Below the pieces are notes generated by a model that did not search any database, was not told where the DNA came from, and saw only the letters and a program-made list of their open reading frames with translations. DNA of 64,000 nucleotides, taken from Sclerotiophoma versabilis (Eukaryota > Ascomycota > Dothideomycetes > Pleosporales > Didymellaceae). The stretch is taken from contig JAAROD010000015.1 in the NCBI GenBank assembly GCA_012274445.1, forward strand, positions 3,472,001 to 3,536,000. The letters are read 5' to 3'. The translations under genes and the position numbers were made by a program. Positions 1 to 9,859 of this stretch are shown piece by piece. Numbering within the stretch: the first letter of the stretch is position 1; each line of letters begins with the position of its first letter.

Positions 1-261
1 TACCAGATCTTCAATCGGGTCATGTTCAACAAGGACGTGGCTACCGGGAAAGAATCTGCTGCCAACTACTCCAGCTGCGGATTGAGCTCGGCGTGGACTG
101 AGTCCGTGCTGCATCCCGATAACGAGCCTGCGCAGTGCTACCTGTGGGATATTTTAGAGACCTGCACGAAGACAGAAGAGGCTGTTTTGAGGAGTGGGAA
201 CGCTATCGTGAAGGACTTCATTTTGGTGGGACAGGTCGGAGGCAACATCACCACTGCATGA
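1..261 (+). CDS. C-terminal end of an unrecognised protein (partial)
   Basis: The frame is open from the first base of the window and ends in TGA at 259-261, so this is the last 86 codons of a gene that starts to the left. The first ATG in the window, at 22, is probably internal. The visible part has four cysteines and several Asn-X-Ser/Thr sites near its start and end, which would fit a secreted or lumenal protein, but no family motif is recognised. The frame could equally be a last exon. No function is proposed. Confidence 0.5.
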   Translation, partial: YQIFNRVMFNKDVATGKESAANYSSCGLSSAWTESVLHPDNEPAQCYLWDILETCTKTEEAVLRSGNAIVKDFILVGQVGGNITTA

Positions 262-1898
262 TATCTGAATAGAGTGCGCCAAAGAATGCGATACGACAGG
301 TCTCTTCTTCAAGCTTCAACACAAGGCCAGAATGCTGACGAGAAGGCTTGCAAGCGAGTAGTGTACAGTCGGTGCCCCAGGTATCCAGGAACCCCGATGT
401 TTGCCAGCATATGCTCGACATGATATGTAGCTGGACTAAAAGCTCGGAGGATCAATTGATCTTAACGTCTCCCCAAAAGAAAACGTAACCGCTCACAGAC
501 CGCTCGCAATCATAAACAGCAGCATTGTGCAAGAGGCTGTCAGGTAAGGATAGTAAACACATATAGGTGTGAACGACACAGCGAACTGTGCACTCTAGGC
601 GAGCTGGTCGAGATTATTTGCGCCTGATGGTAGCACGTCGAATCTCAGTCCGTTTAATCTAGGCTCGACGGCCATACAAGGCATACCTGTAAGTACAGGT
701 GGATAATTCCTGCAAAAAGGTCTATGTAGATACCAATGGTCAATCCAAGAAGGTAGCAGTCTATGCACAGGCCTAAGAAAAAGGGGAGGCTTTTCATCAG
801 AGATGAGCAAGTGCAGGGCTCACAAGCATCGTCGGGCAAGAAAGAAGATTCCATTCTTGAGTCAACTCGAGAATATTAGGCAACCTAAGAAGCGACGATT
901 ACCACGAGCAAGGTAGGGGACATGTCGAGGCCCGTGGATAGAATGTACTGACATCGTGCAGCAGCGGCAACATTCAACATTGAGGCGAAGACCGCGGACG
1001 ATGAGCCATCTGTCAAGAAGACAATGTGGAAACCACGACAGTGTTGAAGATGTGTCAAAAAGTGCAAGACCGTAAAGGCATGTACAAGGGCGGTGATGAT
1101 CTCGAACATGTTCCGAGCCGTGGATTCTGGCATGACTTCAAGGGACCTGATAGGACTTTGCTGGATGGCCGGGTTTGGGTGAAAACTTTTGGACGATTGA
1201 AGCAGCATTCTGGTGGGATAACACATATAGTTTTGCCCTCAGTCCGTCTTATTCACATCGCCGCGATATTCATGTTGAAAACTGCAATGATGAAATAATG
1301 GGTTTGTGTAAGGGAAGGTGCTTCAGCCTTAACGTCTTTTACCGTCGTAAGGCCAATAGAATTATAATAGGAGCGACAGTAGTTTGATAAAACATCATGA
1401 AGCTGTGACTTATAGAACGTATGTGGTTCAGGGCAGATGGATCAATCAGGAGATGAGATTGACGAGGTTAAGGACAAGCACATTCAATGAGGCTTAGCGT
1501 TCTTGGCAAGACGCGAGATTGCGCGTCTCCACACCTTTCAATAACGATTTTCACGATCGCAAACGCTGCAGAGCCCTAATAGCTAAAGTGTTTGTCACTT
1601 CTTCATGAGCGCCTGTGCAACGACAATCCGCATCTTTAGGTTTTCTATCTAAGTCTGCGGATGACCGCGGAACTGGGGAACTTTTGCCGAAGCGTCCCGC
1701 AGCCGCACTAACTCCACGATGACGATCATCGTTCTAACTTGAGCGATTTTGTCATTTACAGGAGTGCATCTCTATTCCAACCTCTACACTTCATATCGCT
1801 ATCCGTGAAGAGCCGGGCTCTCCATACAACGTTCGAGCCTTTGTAGTTATCACTTACATATTGCGCTGATTGCCCTGCGCGACGAACACCTGATCACC
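262..1898. other. Intergenic stretch, 1.6 kb, no gene seen
   Basis: It holds only short open frames on both strands, with no family motif, no plausible exon chain and no tRNA-like B box. The last few hundred bases before 1899 presumably carry the promoter and 5' leader of the F-box gene. Pyrimidine-rich, stop-rich sequence around 1680-1880 fits an untranslated leader. Confidence 0.5.
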
Positions 1899-3671
1899 AT
1901 GGTCGACGCCACCCCGAAGAGGAGCGGCCTTCGCGCCATGTTTGGGATGCGACCAAGTACTCCGAAAGAGGCAGGAACACGCAAAAAACTGACAAAGAAG
2001 GGTTCACGGATGGATATGTCGGCTGGTATTGTGGCAGATCCCCGGCGGCAGGACTCTGGTAGTTTCTCCAGTCAACACAGCGGAGAACGAGCCAGACAAC
2101 ACCCGACTTTGCCAACATATGAGGATGCTACATTATATGCGCCGCAAGTCTTTCGGGACGATCCTTACACAGCAATCAGAACATCGAGCGCTGTTCCAGT
2201 TTACATGCAGTCGGATGCTGAGTATCGCCGTAACTCAGAGGGACTACAACAGTATGCTACTCCTTTGTATCAAACAACTACTGCCAACTCCGCGAGAACG
2301 GGTTCTTTACCACAGATCTATCATGAGCGTGCGGAGAACAAGGTTCAGCAGTTGTCGTCAAGACCTCCCCCATCCAAATTGAGCAAGGCTCATCGGGCGC
2401 CAGTCCGTCAGGATGACATCCTTGATAAGGACACTGGTGAACGCAAGGATCTTACAGATATGATGCACGCTTTCACATACAACGACGTTCTCGACTCTGT
2501 TGATGAAGTGAGCCATCTGCCTGCAGAAATTTTGTATGACCCTACCAAGCCGGATGGAACAGCTATGCTGAGTGCCGTGTCTCCAGAGATATGGCTGCAC
2601 GTGGCAGAATACCTGTCGCCACTGGATGTTGCGCATCTTTCGTCGACCTGTCGTACGATGTTCACTCGTCTAGGTCGTCAGCCCTACAAGTTGCTGTTGG
2701 ATCCCAAAAACCGCCTCGACCGTCTCGACTTCTTACTGGCAATGGACCACAAGCTACCTCGCCATCTCTTCTGTTTTCCATGCGCTCAGTGGCATCTTCG
2801 AATACAGCCAGGATTTGAGACACTAAAACCTCACAATGTTCTGAATCCACTTTTTGAATGTCCAAACTTTACAAACAACCTTCTTCCGCCGCCGAGGATC
2901 CGCATCAGCGAGGGCCGCACGTTACCTTTTGCTTTCGTGCAGCTAGCGAGGCGACACTGGGCATTCGGTCCTGAATACGGTATCTCACATCAATCACTCG
3001 CACGGCGCTGGAAGGACTCATACTCCCCATGGTCGCACGAGAGCAAGTTTCATGTCACCGACAAAGGGCACGTGCTGATGCGCATTAAGTCCCAAGCTTA
3101 TGTTGAAGGGGGCATGACCATGGCGGCTAAGCGTATGCTGTTGTTCAGCAGAGACGATTACACCCCATATTTCAGTGTGTGCACTCATTGGAGGAATGGT
3201 GTGCTGACATCGGTTCCGAAATGTGCGCTTGATCACATTCCAGTTCCGGAGGTGAATGACATAGTCAACGGAATTAAGGATCGTTTGATCCCTAAAAAGG
3301 CTGTTGGTAATGTACCTACCTGCCACAATTGCAGACCTATGCGCCGGTGTCCGGAGTGTCCTACGGAGTACCTTTTTGAGCTGAAGATGGTGGAGGACAA
3401 GAAGGTGAAGAGCAATGGAGCAGACCGGTTCAAACAGGCTCTTGTGGTGACAAGATGGAGTGACCTAGGACCTGGACGAAGCCCTGTTGACAAAGAGTGG
3501 GCAGCTATCACTGGCGAGAACAAAGAATTCGACAGTTTCCAGGAGATCGGCAGAAGAGCTATCAGTGGAGTATTCGAGAGTGCATTCACCGACACAACAC
3601 CTGGTCAGAGGGTTATAACAATGAACCCTATGAAGATTAAGGCGAACGAGATTGGAGGCGACTGGTATTGA
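1899..3671 (+). CDS. F-box protein with Cys-rich knuckles
   Basis: A single-exon gene of 590 residues; the start ATG has a good context (CACCATGG). The N-terminal 200 residues are polar, Ser/Pro-rich and probably disordered. An F-box motif lies at about residues 226-265: a Pro-Glu-Ile-Trp start, then Leu-Ser-Pro-Leu-Asp and a Ser-Thr-Cys-Arg end. In the family this motif binds Skp1 and brings substrates to an SCF ubiquitin ligase. Two Cys pairs follow: Cys-x2-Cys near residue 290 and Cys-x2-Cys-x5-Cys-x2-Cys near 475-487, which could bind zinc. There are no LRR, WD40 or Kelch repeats, so the substrate side is an uncharacterised fungal region. The substrate is unknown. Confidence 0.85.
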   Translation: MVDATPKRSGLRAMFGMRPSTPKEAGTRKKLTKKGSRMDMSAGIVADPRRQDSGSFSSQHSGERARQHPTLPTYEDATLYAPQVFRDDPYTAIRTSSAVPVYMQSDAEYRRNSEGLQQYATPLYQTTTANSARTGSLPQIYHERAENKVQQLSSRPPPSKLSKAHRAPVRQDDILDKDTGERKDLTDMMHAFTYNDVLDSVDEVSHLPAEILYDPTKPDGTAMLSAVSPEIWLHVAEYLSPLDVAHLSSTCRTMFTRLGRQPYKLLLDPKNRLDRLDFLLAMDHKLPRHLFCFPCAQWHLRIQPGFETLKPHNVLNPLFECPNFTNNLLPPPRIRISEGRTLPFAFVQLARRHWAFGPEYGISHQSLARRWKDSYSPWSHESKFHVTDKGHVLMRIKSQAYVEGGMTMAAKRMLLFSRDDYTPYFSVCTHWRNGVLTSVPKCALDHIPVPEVNDIVNGIKDRLIPKKAVGNVPTCHNCRPMRRCPECPTEYLFELKMVEDKKVKSNGADRFKQALVVTRWSDLGPGRSPVDKEWAAITGENKEFDSFQEIGRRAISGVFESAFTDTTPGQRVITMNPMKIKANEIGGDWY

Positions 3672-4394
3672 ACAGCCGCTACACTCAAGAGTCTCCAGCA
3701 GAGCCACAACTCTGACTGGCGCTGTAACAATATATTTTAAATGCAACACCATCATCTACTGTCACGTGACTCGCCCAAGCCACGTCCAGGTCCCGGGTCT
3801 TCCTCAGCTAATACCAACATAAGGGAACAACATCATCCGCTTCCAATACTCGTTCTTTTGGGTACTCGCTTCGAATCTGGATGTAGTGTTTGCCATGGAA
3901 AAGCTTGATCGGTCCGACGCTGCGGAGTCTGCTGCTGCCAAGTCCTGCAACGGAACTAGATCAGATAAGATGATCAGATAAAAACTCTTCGGCCGCATCT
4001 ACCAACGCTTCGTCACCACCACCAACACACTTTACTACTTTGAACCGGCGCCGATTGCACGTTTCGCACTAGCGGTTACTAAGTGGCGCGAAAATGGCAA
4101 GCAATATGGAAAGGAACGGGTGGTGTGACAGCGTCCTCGCAATAATCACACCTCGACAGCTGCGCTAGGCCTACTTTGGGCTAGTACACCACGGAGGTTA
4201 TGCGCAAGATGTGGATCATCTACCGTGGTACCGGGTGTTCATGGACCGGAGGTCGCTGTCGCGACTCAGAGAACACGAGCAAGACGCGATGGCGCCCACA
4301 CATAAGATAAAACCATGTCCCTCATCTTATCTGATCTTCATCGTCGCATTCCATCAAACACTTCCGGGCATTCTCGTCCAGGATCGACCTTACG
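3672..4394. promoter_or_regulatory. Upstream region of the MFS gene with a GATA-motif cluster
   Basis: No gene is seen in these 720 bases. Four GATA-factor-type motifs occur: GATAAG at 3964, GATAAA at 3977, GATAAA at 4306 and its complement CTTATC at 4326. A 15-base word, catcttatctgatct, is present on the + strand near 4323 and inverted near 3959, so two motif pairs face each other about 350 bp apart. Fungal GATA factors (nitrogen, iron or light control) bind HGATAR sites. Control of the downstream transporter is inferred. Confidence 0.4.
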
Positions 4395-6034
4395 ATGCAT
4401 TTTTCCATGGAGCGTGCTCGCGACAATGGTTCAATTGAGAGCCAACAGCAGACTTCAGTCTCAGCAGAGAAAGGGCCGGATGTGGTGATTGCCAGCAGCG
4501 GTTCATCAGCCAGGAGCGAGGGTGGCCGAAGTCAGCTTGTACCAATCAAGATGAAACTCATCTCCATCTTACTGGTGACTGCTATTGGCTTTGGCTCTCA
4601 CTGGAGCAGCGGGGTGACAGGTGCGATGAAAAGCACGCTGAAGAAGGTACGCGACTATGGCGCCGCCAAGTCGCCGAACAGAGCTGACAGGAGTAGCAAC
4701 TGCACATCAACAACGCGCAATATGCGGTCTTGGAAGCCTCTGAGGATTTTATGAAGACCGCCTTGATCCTGATCAGTGGCGTTGTTACTGACAGAATTGG
4801 TGGTGCCAGCGCAATGCTTTGGGGCAATGCCATTTTCAGCGTCGGCGCAATCTTTATTGCTGCAGCTACTACCGTACGCTCATACAAGCTTATGATCTTT
4901 GGTGTCATCGTCCAAGCCTTTGGTGACATAGCTACGCAAGTCGCTCAGTACAAGGTCTTCAGCTCCTGGTTTGCACCTTCTGATGGCTTCGCGTCCACCC
5001 TTGGTCTTGAACTTGGTATTGGCAAGATTGGATCTTTCGTAGGCAAAGCCACTGCCAACATCATTGCGAAGAACACCGGTGACTTTAGCTGGGTGTACTG
5101 GACTGCTGTCTTCATGAACCTCTTCACCAACGTCGTCACCTTGGTATTCTGGTTCTTTACCAAGTGGTGCAACAAGACTTACTCTGGCATGGTCGACCCA
5201 GCAACCGGCGAGAAGCTGACAGAGAACAACAAAAAGTTTGAATTCGGAAAGATGCTGCGCCTGCCTTGGACGTTCTGGGGCGTTGTCTGCTTCTCGCTCT
5301 TCCAAACCAGCACCGCAGGCATCTATAACCAAAACGCAACCGAACTGGCTCAGCAACGCTTCAAAATTGACGCAATCACAGCTGGTTGGTATTCAGCTAT
5401 GTCGCAATACCTCGGCTTCTTTCTCGTACCCCTCATTGGCATCTTCGTTGACCTTCTCGGCAACCGCATTACACTTATGGTGATCTGCGGATTCGGTATG
5501 TTGATTTCCATGTGCCTGGCCGCTTGGGGCCCAACAGTCAGTGGCACAGCTGCTTCTTTCGGTATCTACGCAGTTGCTACATCCTTTGGACCCACTGTTA
5601 TCATTGATTCTATTCGCACAACGATGTGGTACCAGGAGGTCTTCGGTTCCGGCTACGCTGTCAAGATCGCTGTCAACAATAGCATGACCATCTTCGTACG
5701 TATCATCACGGGTGTTATCCAGGATCGGGATGACAACTCTTACGACAACGTTGTGAAAGGCTACGTCTTTCTTGCTGCTGGATCAGTCGTTGTTGGTTGC
5801 GCACTGCTTGCGGCCAGCTACTGGACTGTGGATTTGAAATTGCTGCAGTGGACTAAGAAGCAACGCATGGTAAAAGGCGAGGTCATAAACGACAGAAGGC
5901 TGCATTTTGAGAACGGCGAGGCAGGCGTGAGGAATAGGAAGATCAGCATGACGTTGTTCATTGTGCTTATTTTCTTCATTTTGGGGGCTTGGGCAGCGTA
6001 CTTTTGGGGAGTTGCGACAGGCAATAACAGCTGA
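4395..6034 (+). CDS. MFS transporter, MFSD1-like
   Basis: Two exons, 4395..4646 and 4697..6034, joined across a 50-nt GT..AG intron, give 529 residues. The first about 45 residues are polar and cytosolic; about twelve hydrophobic helices follow. Exon 1 ends in the first helix and its Gly-Ala-Met-Lys loop; exon 2 opens with the segment leading into the conserved Leu-Glu-Ala-Ser-Glu-Asp-Phe block. The Asp-Arg-Ile-Gly-Gly loop, Gly-Asp-Ile-Ala-Thr-Gln helix and Gly-Ile-Gly-Lys-Ile-Gly segment resemble MFSD1-type carriers, a family with a lysosomal/vacuolar dipeptide exporter in animals. An uptake role at the plasma membrane is also possible. The substrate is not readable from sequence. A GATA-motif cluster lies upstream. 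Confidence 0.85.
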
Positions 6035-6197
6035 TGAGGTGGATTGTAGCGTAGCAGAACGGCTGGTGACAGGACTAGCCGCAGAATGTCAACACGACCA
6101 TGACCGTCTTATCTTACCCCGGAGTATCCCAGCGATTTCTTCCCAGTTCTCTTCCTGCGTCTATCCCCGCATTCGCTGAGACCTATCCTGTATACAT

Positions 6198-6944
6198 TCA
6201 AACCAAGTCAAAGATATCTTCGGACTCAAAATCGGATCCGCCTTCCACTGGTGTAAATAGACGCGATGCTACCTCTGTCTCGATCTCCCAGCCATTTTCG
6301 CGAGCGACGGCAAGGCCGGCGACCATAAGCTTGCATACAATCGATTTGGAGGAAGCTTTCGCAAACGCTTTGCTTAGATGCACCGTAAGGCGATCGACTT
6401 TTAGAAGTTTGTCCAGCTCTGGGCCACAGGTAATTCAGGTGTTGGCGAACTCCTGGAAATTCTGAGGCAAGAAAAGATGCTCAGACTCCGTCATCACCTC
6501 CAGCATGTGTCCAATGATTGTGTCGGATAGAAAGCCGGCCTGATATAGGGCGACAGTGATGACGATGGGCTTGGCAGGCCAAATAGTGCATGTCATGGCA
6601 CGTTCGAAGTAGTCCTGGCAAAGGTTGAGCGCATAATGGCGAAACAACTTTAGGCCTCTCTTGGAAACTTCTCCATGGTGTCTGACGAACACAGCACTGA
6701 TGCTGTCCGCAGCGTTTTCTAAGAGCTTGACGAACAACTTTGCTGGACATTCGCCGCGGGGAGTGGGCATGTCGTAGATGGTGACGAAGAGAGTTGTGAG
6801 CTTCTCCGCATTTGTACCGACTGCCTGCAGAGCGTAGCGTATAGTGGTAGTGGCAGTTTCATCGTCAATATCGTCCGTCAGTGACGCAAGCAGCTGTGTC
6901 GTGCCGTCCTTGAAGATCGTCAGGCTGGAGGACTCGGCAGCCAT
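6198..6944 (-). pseudogene. Unrecognised protein gene with an in-frame TGA
   Basis: The ATG at 6944 (context CAATCATGG) opens a frame of 169 codons that stops at TGA 6435-6437. The same frame then stays open for a further 78 codons, to 6198, with ordinary amphipathic protein-like composition and no shift. Together this would be a mostly helical protein of about 248 residues. A middle segment (Phe-Arg-His-Tyr...Leu-Cys-Gln-Asp-Tyr-Phe-Glu, then a Leu-Ser-Asp-Thr-Ile-Ile helix) recalls MIF4G/HEAT helices, but only weakly. No GT..AG intron of usual fungal size removes the stop. Explanations are a nonsense mutation (CGA to TGA), stop readthrough, or a real 169-residue protein with a chance open tail. 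Confidence 0.45.
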
Positions 6945-7112
6945 GATTGCGATTCCAAGTTTTGTGGCAGTATTCGAAGGACTGGTAGGAGTTGGGCGAG
7001 CGAGGAGGTATATACAGGACTGAGCAGATGAAAGCACAGCTACTAAGGTAGCGCAAGCTTGGCACAAACGTTGTTCACTGCACCTTCACTTGAGAAGCTT
7101 ATAGGTGGCGGG

Positions 7113-7555
7113 CTAACGTATGAATAGTGTACAAACTACTCGCCCAACTATCCCAGGAATTTTACGAATCCGGCGTTTCTTGTCTCTGCCGCCATCATTG
7201 AGGTGAACTATTAGAAAGTGTTGAGCAAGCAGGGGTCCTCTGATGGATAAGTCTACAGATTAGAGTGTGAGAGATAATGGTTGATGAAGGGTGCTTACAT
7301 GGCGTACGTTGTAACCATTGTATCGACCTATGTTATGTCTTGGCAGAAGCGACTCTGGATGATATTCATAACATAGGCTAGCAGGGTGGTGTCTTACTTG
7401 AGTTGTACAACGATAGCTTGTATGGCTCTTGCGGTCTGAGGATCGTTCGCGTTGGTCCACGGGCTGTTGATGATGCCCTCGGTGCAGTCTTCGAAGACGT
7501 GCAGCAAGATGTCATTGAGATGATTATGGTTGTAGCCGGAGATAGAATGCGCCAT
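7113..7555 (-). CDS. Possible small three-exon gene, unknown function
   Basis: The exon nearest the start (7398..7555) opens with ATG in a fair context and reads as a well-mixed, protein-like 52 codons containing an acidic helix and an Asn-Ser-Pro-Trp-Thr-Asn turn. It ends at a GTAAGA donor. The joins 7299..7327 and 7113..7252 keep phase across GTAAG donors and TAG acceptors and give 108 residues. The middle exon of 29 nt and the basic, irregular last exon are less convincing. The product is not recognised. It lies just beyond the 3' end of the DHCR24-like gene on the same strand, so it could instead be untranslated sequence of that gene. Confidence 0.3.
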
Positions 7556-7678
7556 CGGGACTTGCGAGTTGTCCTTGCATGACCGTTCAAGCGTCCTTCA
7601 CAGTGCAGCACAGGCCAGTTGCGCCGCGGAGGGATTCGGACAATTCTTCATTTCTAGCAATCTTACAAATGCACACGC

Positions 7679-9205
7679 TTACCACCACCACCACCATCTT
7701 CTCGAAGCACCTAACCTCTTCCACTTCCATGTCGAGTTACGGTGGATCATGTAGTCCTTGCTCTGGATGCTCTTGTGTATACCCCAGAACCCGCCGAGCG
7801 GCCAAATGTTCTTCAACCGCATGCCCCAATCCTTCTGCGCCATGTCTGTGTACTTCTGAATGTCGACATGCACCTTGTCATGAACATCAGGTAGGCCTCC
7901 AGCGTTGTACTTCGATCGCAAGTTCTCGTGCCACTGGCGATCGAATTGCGACCAGAACTCTTCTTTGCTGTAGTATGTATGTGCGTAGAGCCACTTCATG
8001 CCACCCATCTCACCCAGAGTCTTTTCGAGTGCGCGGTTTTTGCTGAGGTATTCCAGCGGTTCTTGAGGTCCGAAACCCCAAAGGCCAATGTTAAGCATTT
8101 GCGTATCTTTCAGCTCGCCTTTGGTGTGCGGGTGCATGGTAGGCTGCTCGCTCTGCTTGAGTGGGCAGAGCCAGATTGGCCAGATATTAAACTCCTTGTC
8201 GGTGTAATCGATGAACTTCTCAGCATTTGGATAAGGAAGGGCCATGTCTTGTACGATGTAACGTGTTGCAATACCACTGGCATGCAAGGCGCGGTACAGC
8301 ATTCGTGTATGTAAGAAGTCGTCCAGAAACCAGCGAGTGAATTTGTTAAACGGAAACTTCATGTAGGTGAAAGCAGAACGTCCAACCCAGAAGCCACCAC
8401 GGTCATATCGGAACATATACTCAGCCAATGGGATGTACTCAACGACAGGCTCATCGGAAGTGCGTGTTGCCTCTTCAACGTGTAAGTAGAACCAAGGATC
8501 CAGTGGGTGTGAGAAGGTCTGAGGCTTGATGTTCGGCGGCAGGTGATTTGTCATTTCTCCAGTTACGATGGCGCCGTGATCTCGAGAGAAGAGAATACCG
8601 TCAACGTAGTCGTTCTTCTCGCGTTTCTCGCCTTCAGTATGCTCGCGAATCTCTTTGACAGCTTGTGCTATGCCCCTAGTAGGATGATATGTTGTCTTCA
8701 CATACTTCTTCGCCTCAATGAGTCGCAAGTTGACTAGAGTAGTAACTCCCAATGTGCCGACTGCACCTGCAGCCCCGCGGAACAGGTCTGCATTCTCCTT
8801 CTCCGATGCTTTGACGATCTCGCCATCAGCCATAACCATTTCGACCTCATTGATGGTTCTGTCGAAAAAGCCGAACTTAAAACTGCTGCTTTCGCCCGCA
8901 GTACCTGCATATCCTCCTCCTACGGTAATACCAGGGAATTCCATAACCACGGGCGGCACCAAGCCATGTGGCAAAGTGGCTTCCACAAGCCTGTCCATGG
9001 GCACATTGGGCTCTACAAGAGCCGTACGCGTCTGCTTATCAACCTTGATGACATTTTTTAGGCCACTAATGTCGACGACGCGCTTCTTGAGGTTGGGACG
9101 CGTGGAATTCGTTGATCCATGTGAAATCCTGAAGGGTTCCTTGCGTGTAAAATAGTCTTTCACCTTGGAGGCTACTTGCGCAACAATACGCTGATGGCGA
9201 TCCAT
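7679..9205 (-). CDS. FAD-linked oxidoreductase, DHCR24/Diminuto-like
   Basis: Single exon of 508 residues from ATG 9205; an ATG one codon upstream is also possible. The N-terminal half is an FAD_binding_4 (VAO-type) domain, with a Glu-Pro-Asn-Val-Pro strand, the Pro-Gly-Ile-Thr-Val-Gly-Gly-Gly flavin loop and a Gly-Ala-Val-Gly-Thr-Leu-Gly segment. The C-terminal half carries the Trp- and Tyr-rich blocks of delta(24)-sterol reductases. Animal and plant members reduce the sterol side-chain double bond at C24. Ergosterol synthesis normally methylates C24 instead, so the fungal substrate is uncertain. There is no clear N-terminal membrane anchor. The last five residues are Trp, encoded by a TGG microsatellite. 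The gene is divergent from the hexosaminidase gene. Confidence 0.85.
   Translation of the reverse strand: MDRHQRIVAQVASKVKDYFTRKEPFRISHGSTNSTRPNLKKRVVDISGLKNVIKVDKQTRTALVEPNVPMDRLVEATLPHGLVPPVVMEFPGITVGGGYAGTAGESSSFKFGFFDRTINEVEMVMADGEIVKASEKENADLFRGAAGAVGTLGVTTLVNLRLIEAKKYVKTTYHPTRGIAQAVKEIREHTEGEKREKNDYVDGILFSRDHGAIVTGEMTNHLPPNIKPQTFSHPLDPWFYLHVEEATRTSDEPVVEYIPLAEYMFRYDRGGFWVGRSAFTYMKFPFNKFTRWFLDDFLHTRMLYRALHASGIATRYIVQDMALPYPNAEKFIDYTDKEFNIWPIWLCPLKQSEQPTMHPHTKGELKDTQMLNIGLWGFGPQEPLEYLSKNRALEKTLGEMGGMKWLYAHTYYSKEEFWSQFDRQWHENLRSKYNAGGLPDVHDKVHVDIQKYTDMAQKDWGMRLKNIWPLGGFWGIHKSIQSKDYMIHRNSTWKWKRLGASRRWWWWW
7681..7698 (-). repeat. TGG/CCA trinucleotide microsatellite at the 3' end of the DHCR24-like gene
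   Basis: About five CCA units on the + strand (TGG on the coding strand) run straight into the stop codon. The stop itself overlaps a consensus-like GTAAGC donor, so the annotated C terminus may be altered by splicing or by repeat length. Confidence 0.7.
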
Positions 9206-9859
9206 CATAGGAAAGAAAATCAAATGAAAAGACTCCAGCAAATGCAAATGCGTTCTATTGATACATGATGCTACAGACTCGTGACATTGGGAGAGAAGAT
9301 CCGGGACGTCTCAGCTTTTCTGGCTAGTGTCATTTCGATCCTAGCGTCGATGCTACGCCTTCCCATTCAGGCGCACTCATTTCGTTGCATCAAGGCCCTC
9401 CACATGAGGTGTCATCTCATCTCAATCATTGACGGACTTTTGACCCATGGAACGCTTTAGTTGTTGAGAGTTGGTTAAGTACATCCTCTCAATATTGTTG
9501 ATGTTGACGAAGGTTGGGACCTGAAGATCATCAGCTGGACCCTGGAAGCTGGGCGCGTCCGCCTCGCAGCCTCCACGTGCGAAGCCTTATGCACTCCGCA
9601 AACGTTCTGGAGACGCCACTTCGATGAGTTCCAGGCTAGCTTGCAATTTCACGTTGAAGTGTGCCGTCACTGCCCAAGTTGCTGCGAATGCTTCACCGAA
9701 AATAGTGGGGCTGACGTGCGGGGATGCACCGAATGATAAAGGCCGTGTGGTCTGCAGTCCTGCCTGGCGATATTTTGGGACTGTGCCGTGTACCTTATTA
9801 GTAATACGAAGCTGCCGCGCATTCTCGCAAAGCCTTTTCTTCTTCCGCTCTCCTTCAGG
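9206..9859. promoter_or_regulatory. Divergent upstream region between the DHCR24-like and hexosaminidase genes
   Basis: This 650-base stretch separates two genes transcribed away from each other and must hold both promoters. Only short open frames are seen. No single regulatory motif stands out. Confidence 0.4.

Noticed and set aside
9788..9859. Upstream extension of the hexosaminidase start
   Set aside because: It would bury the signal peptide behind 24 residues; the ATG at 9860 starts it directly.
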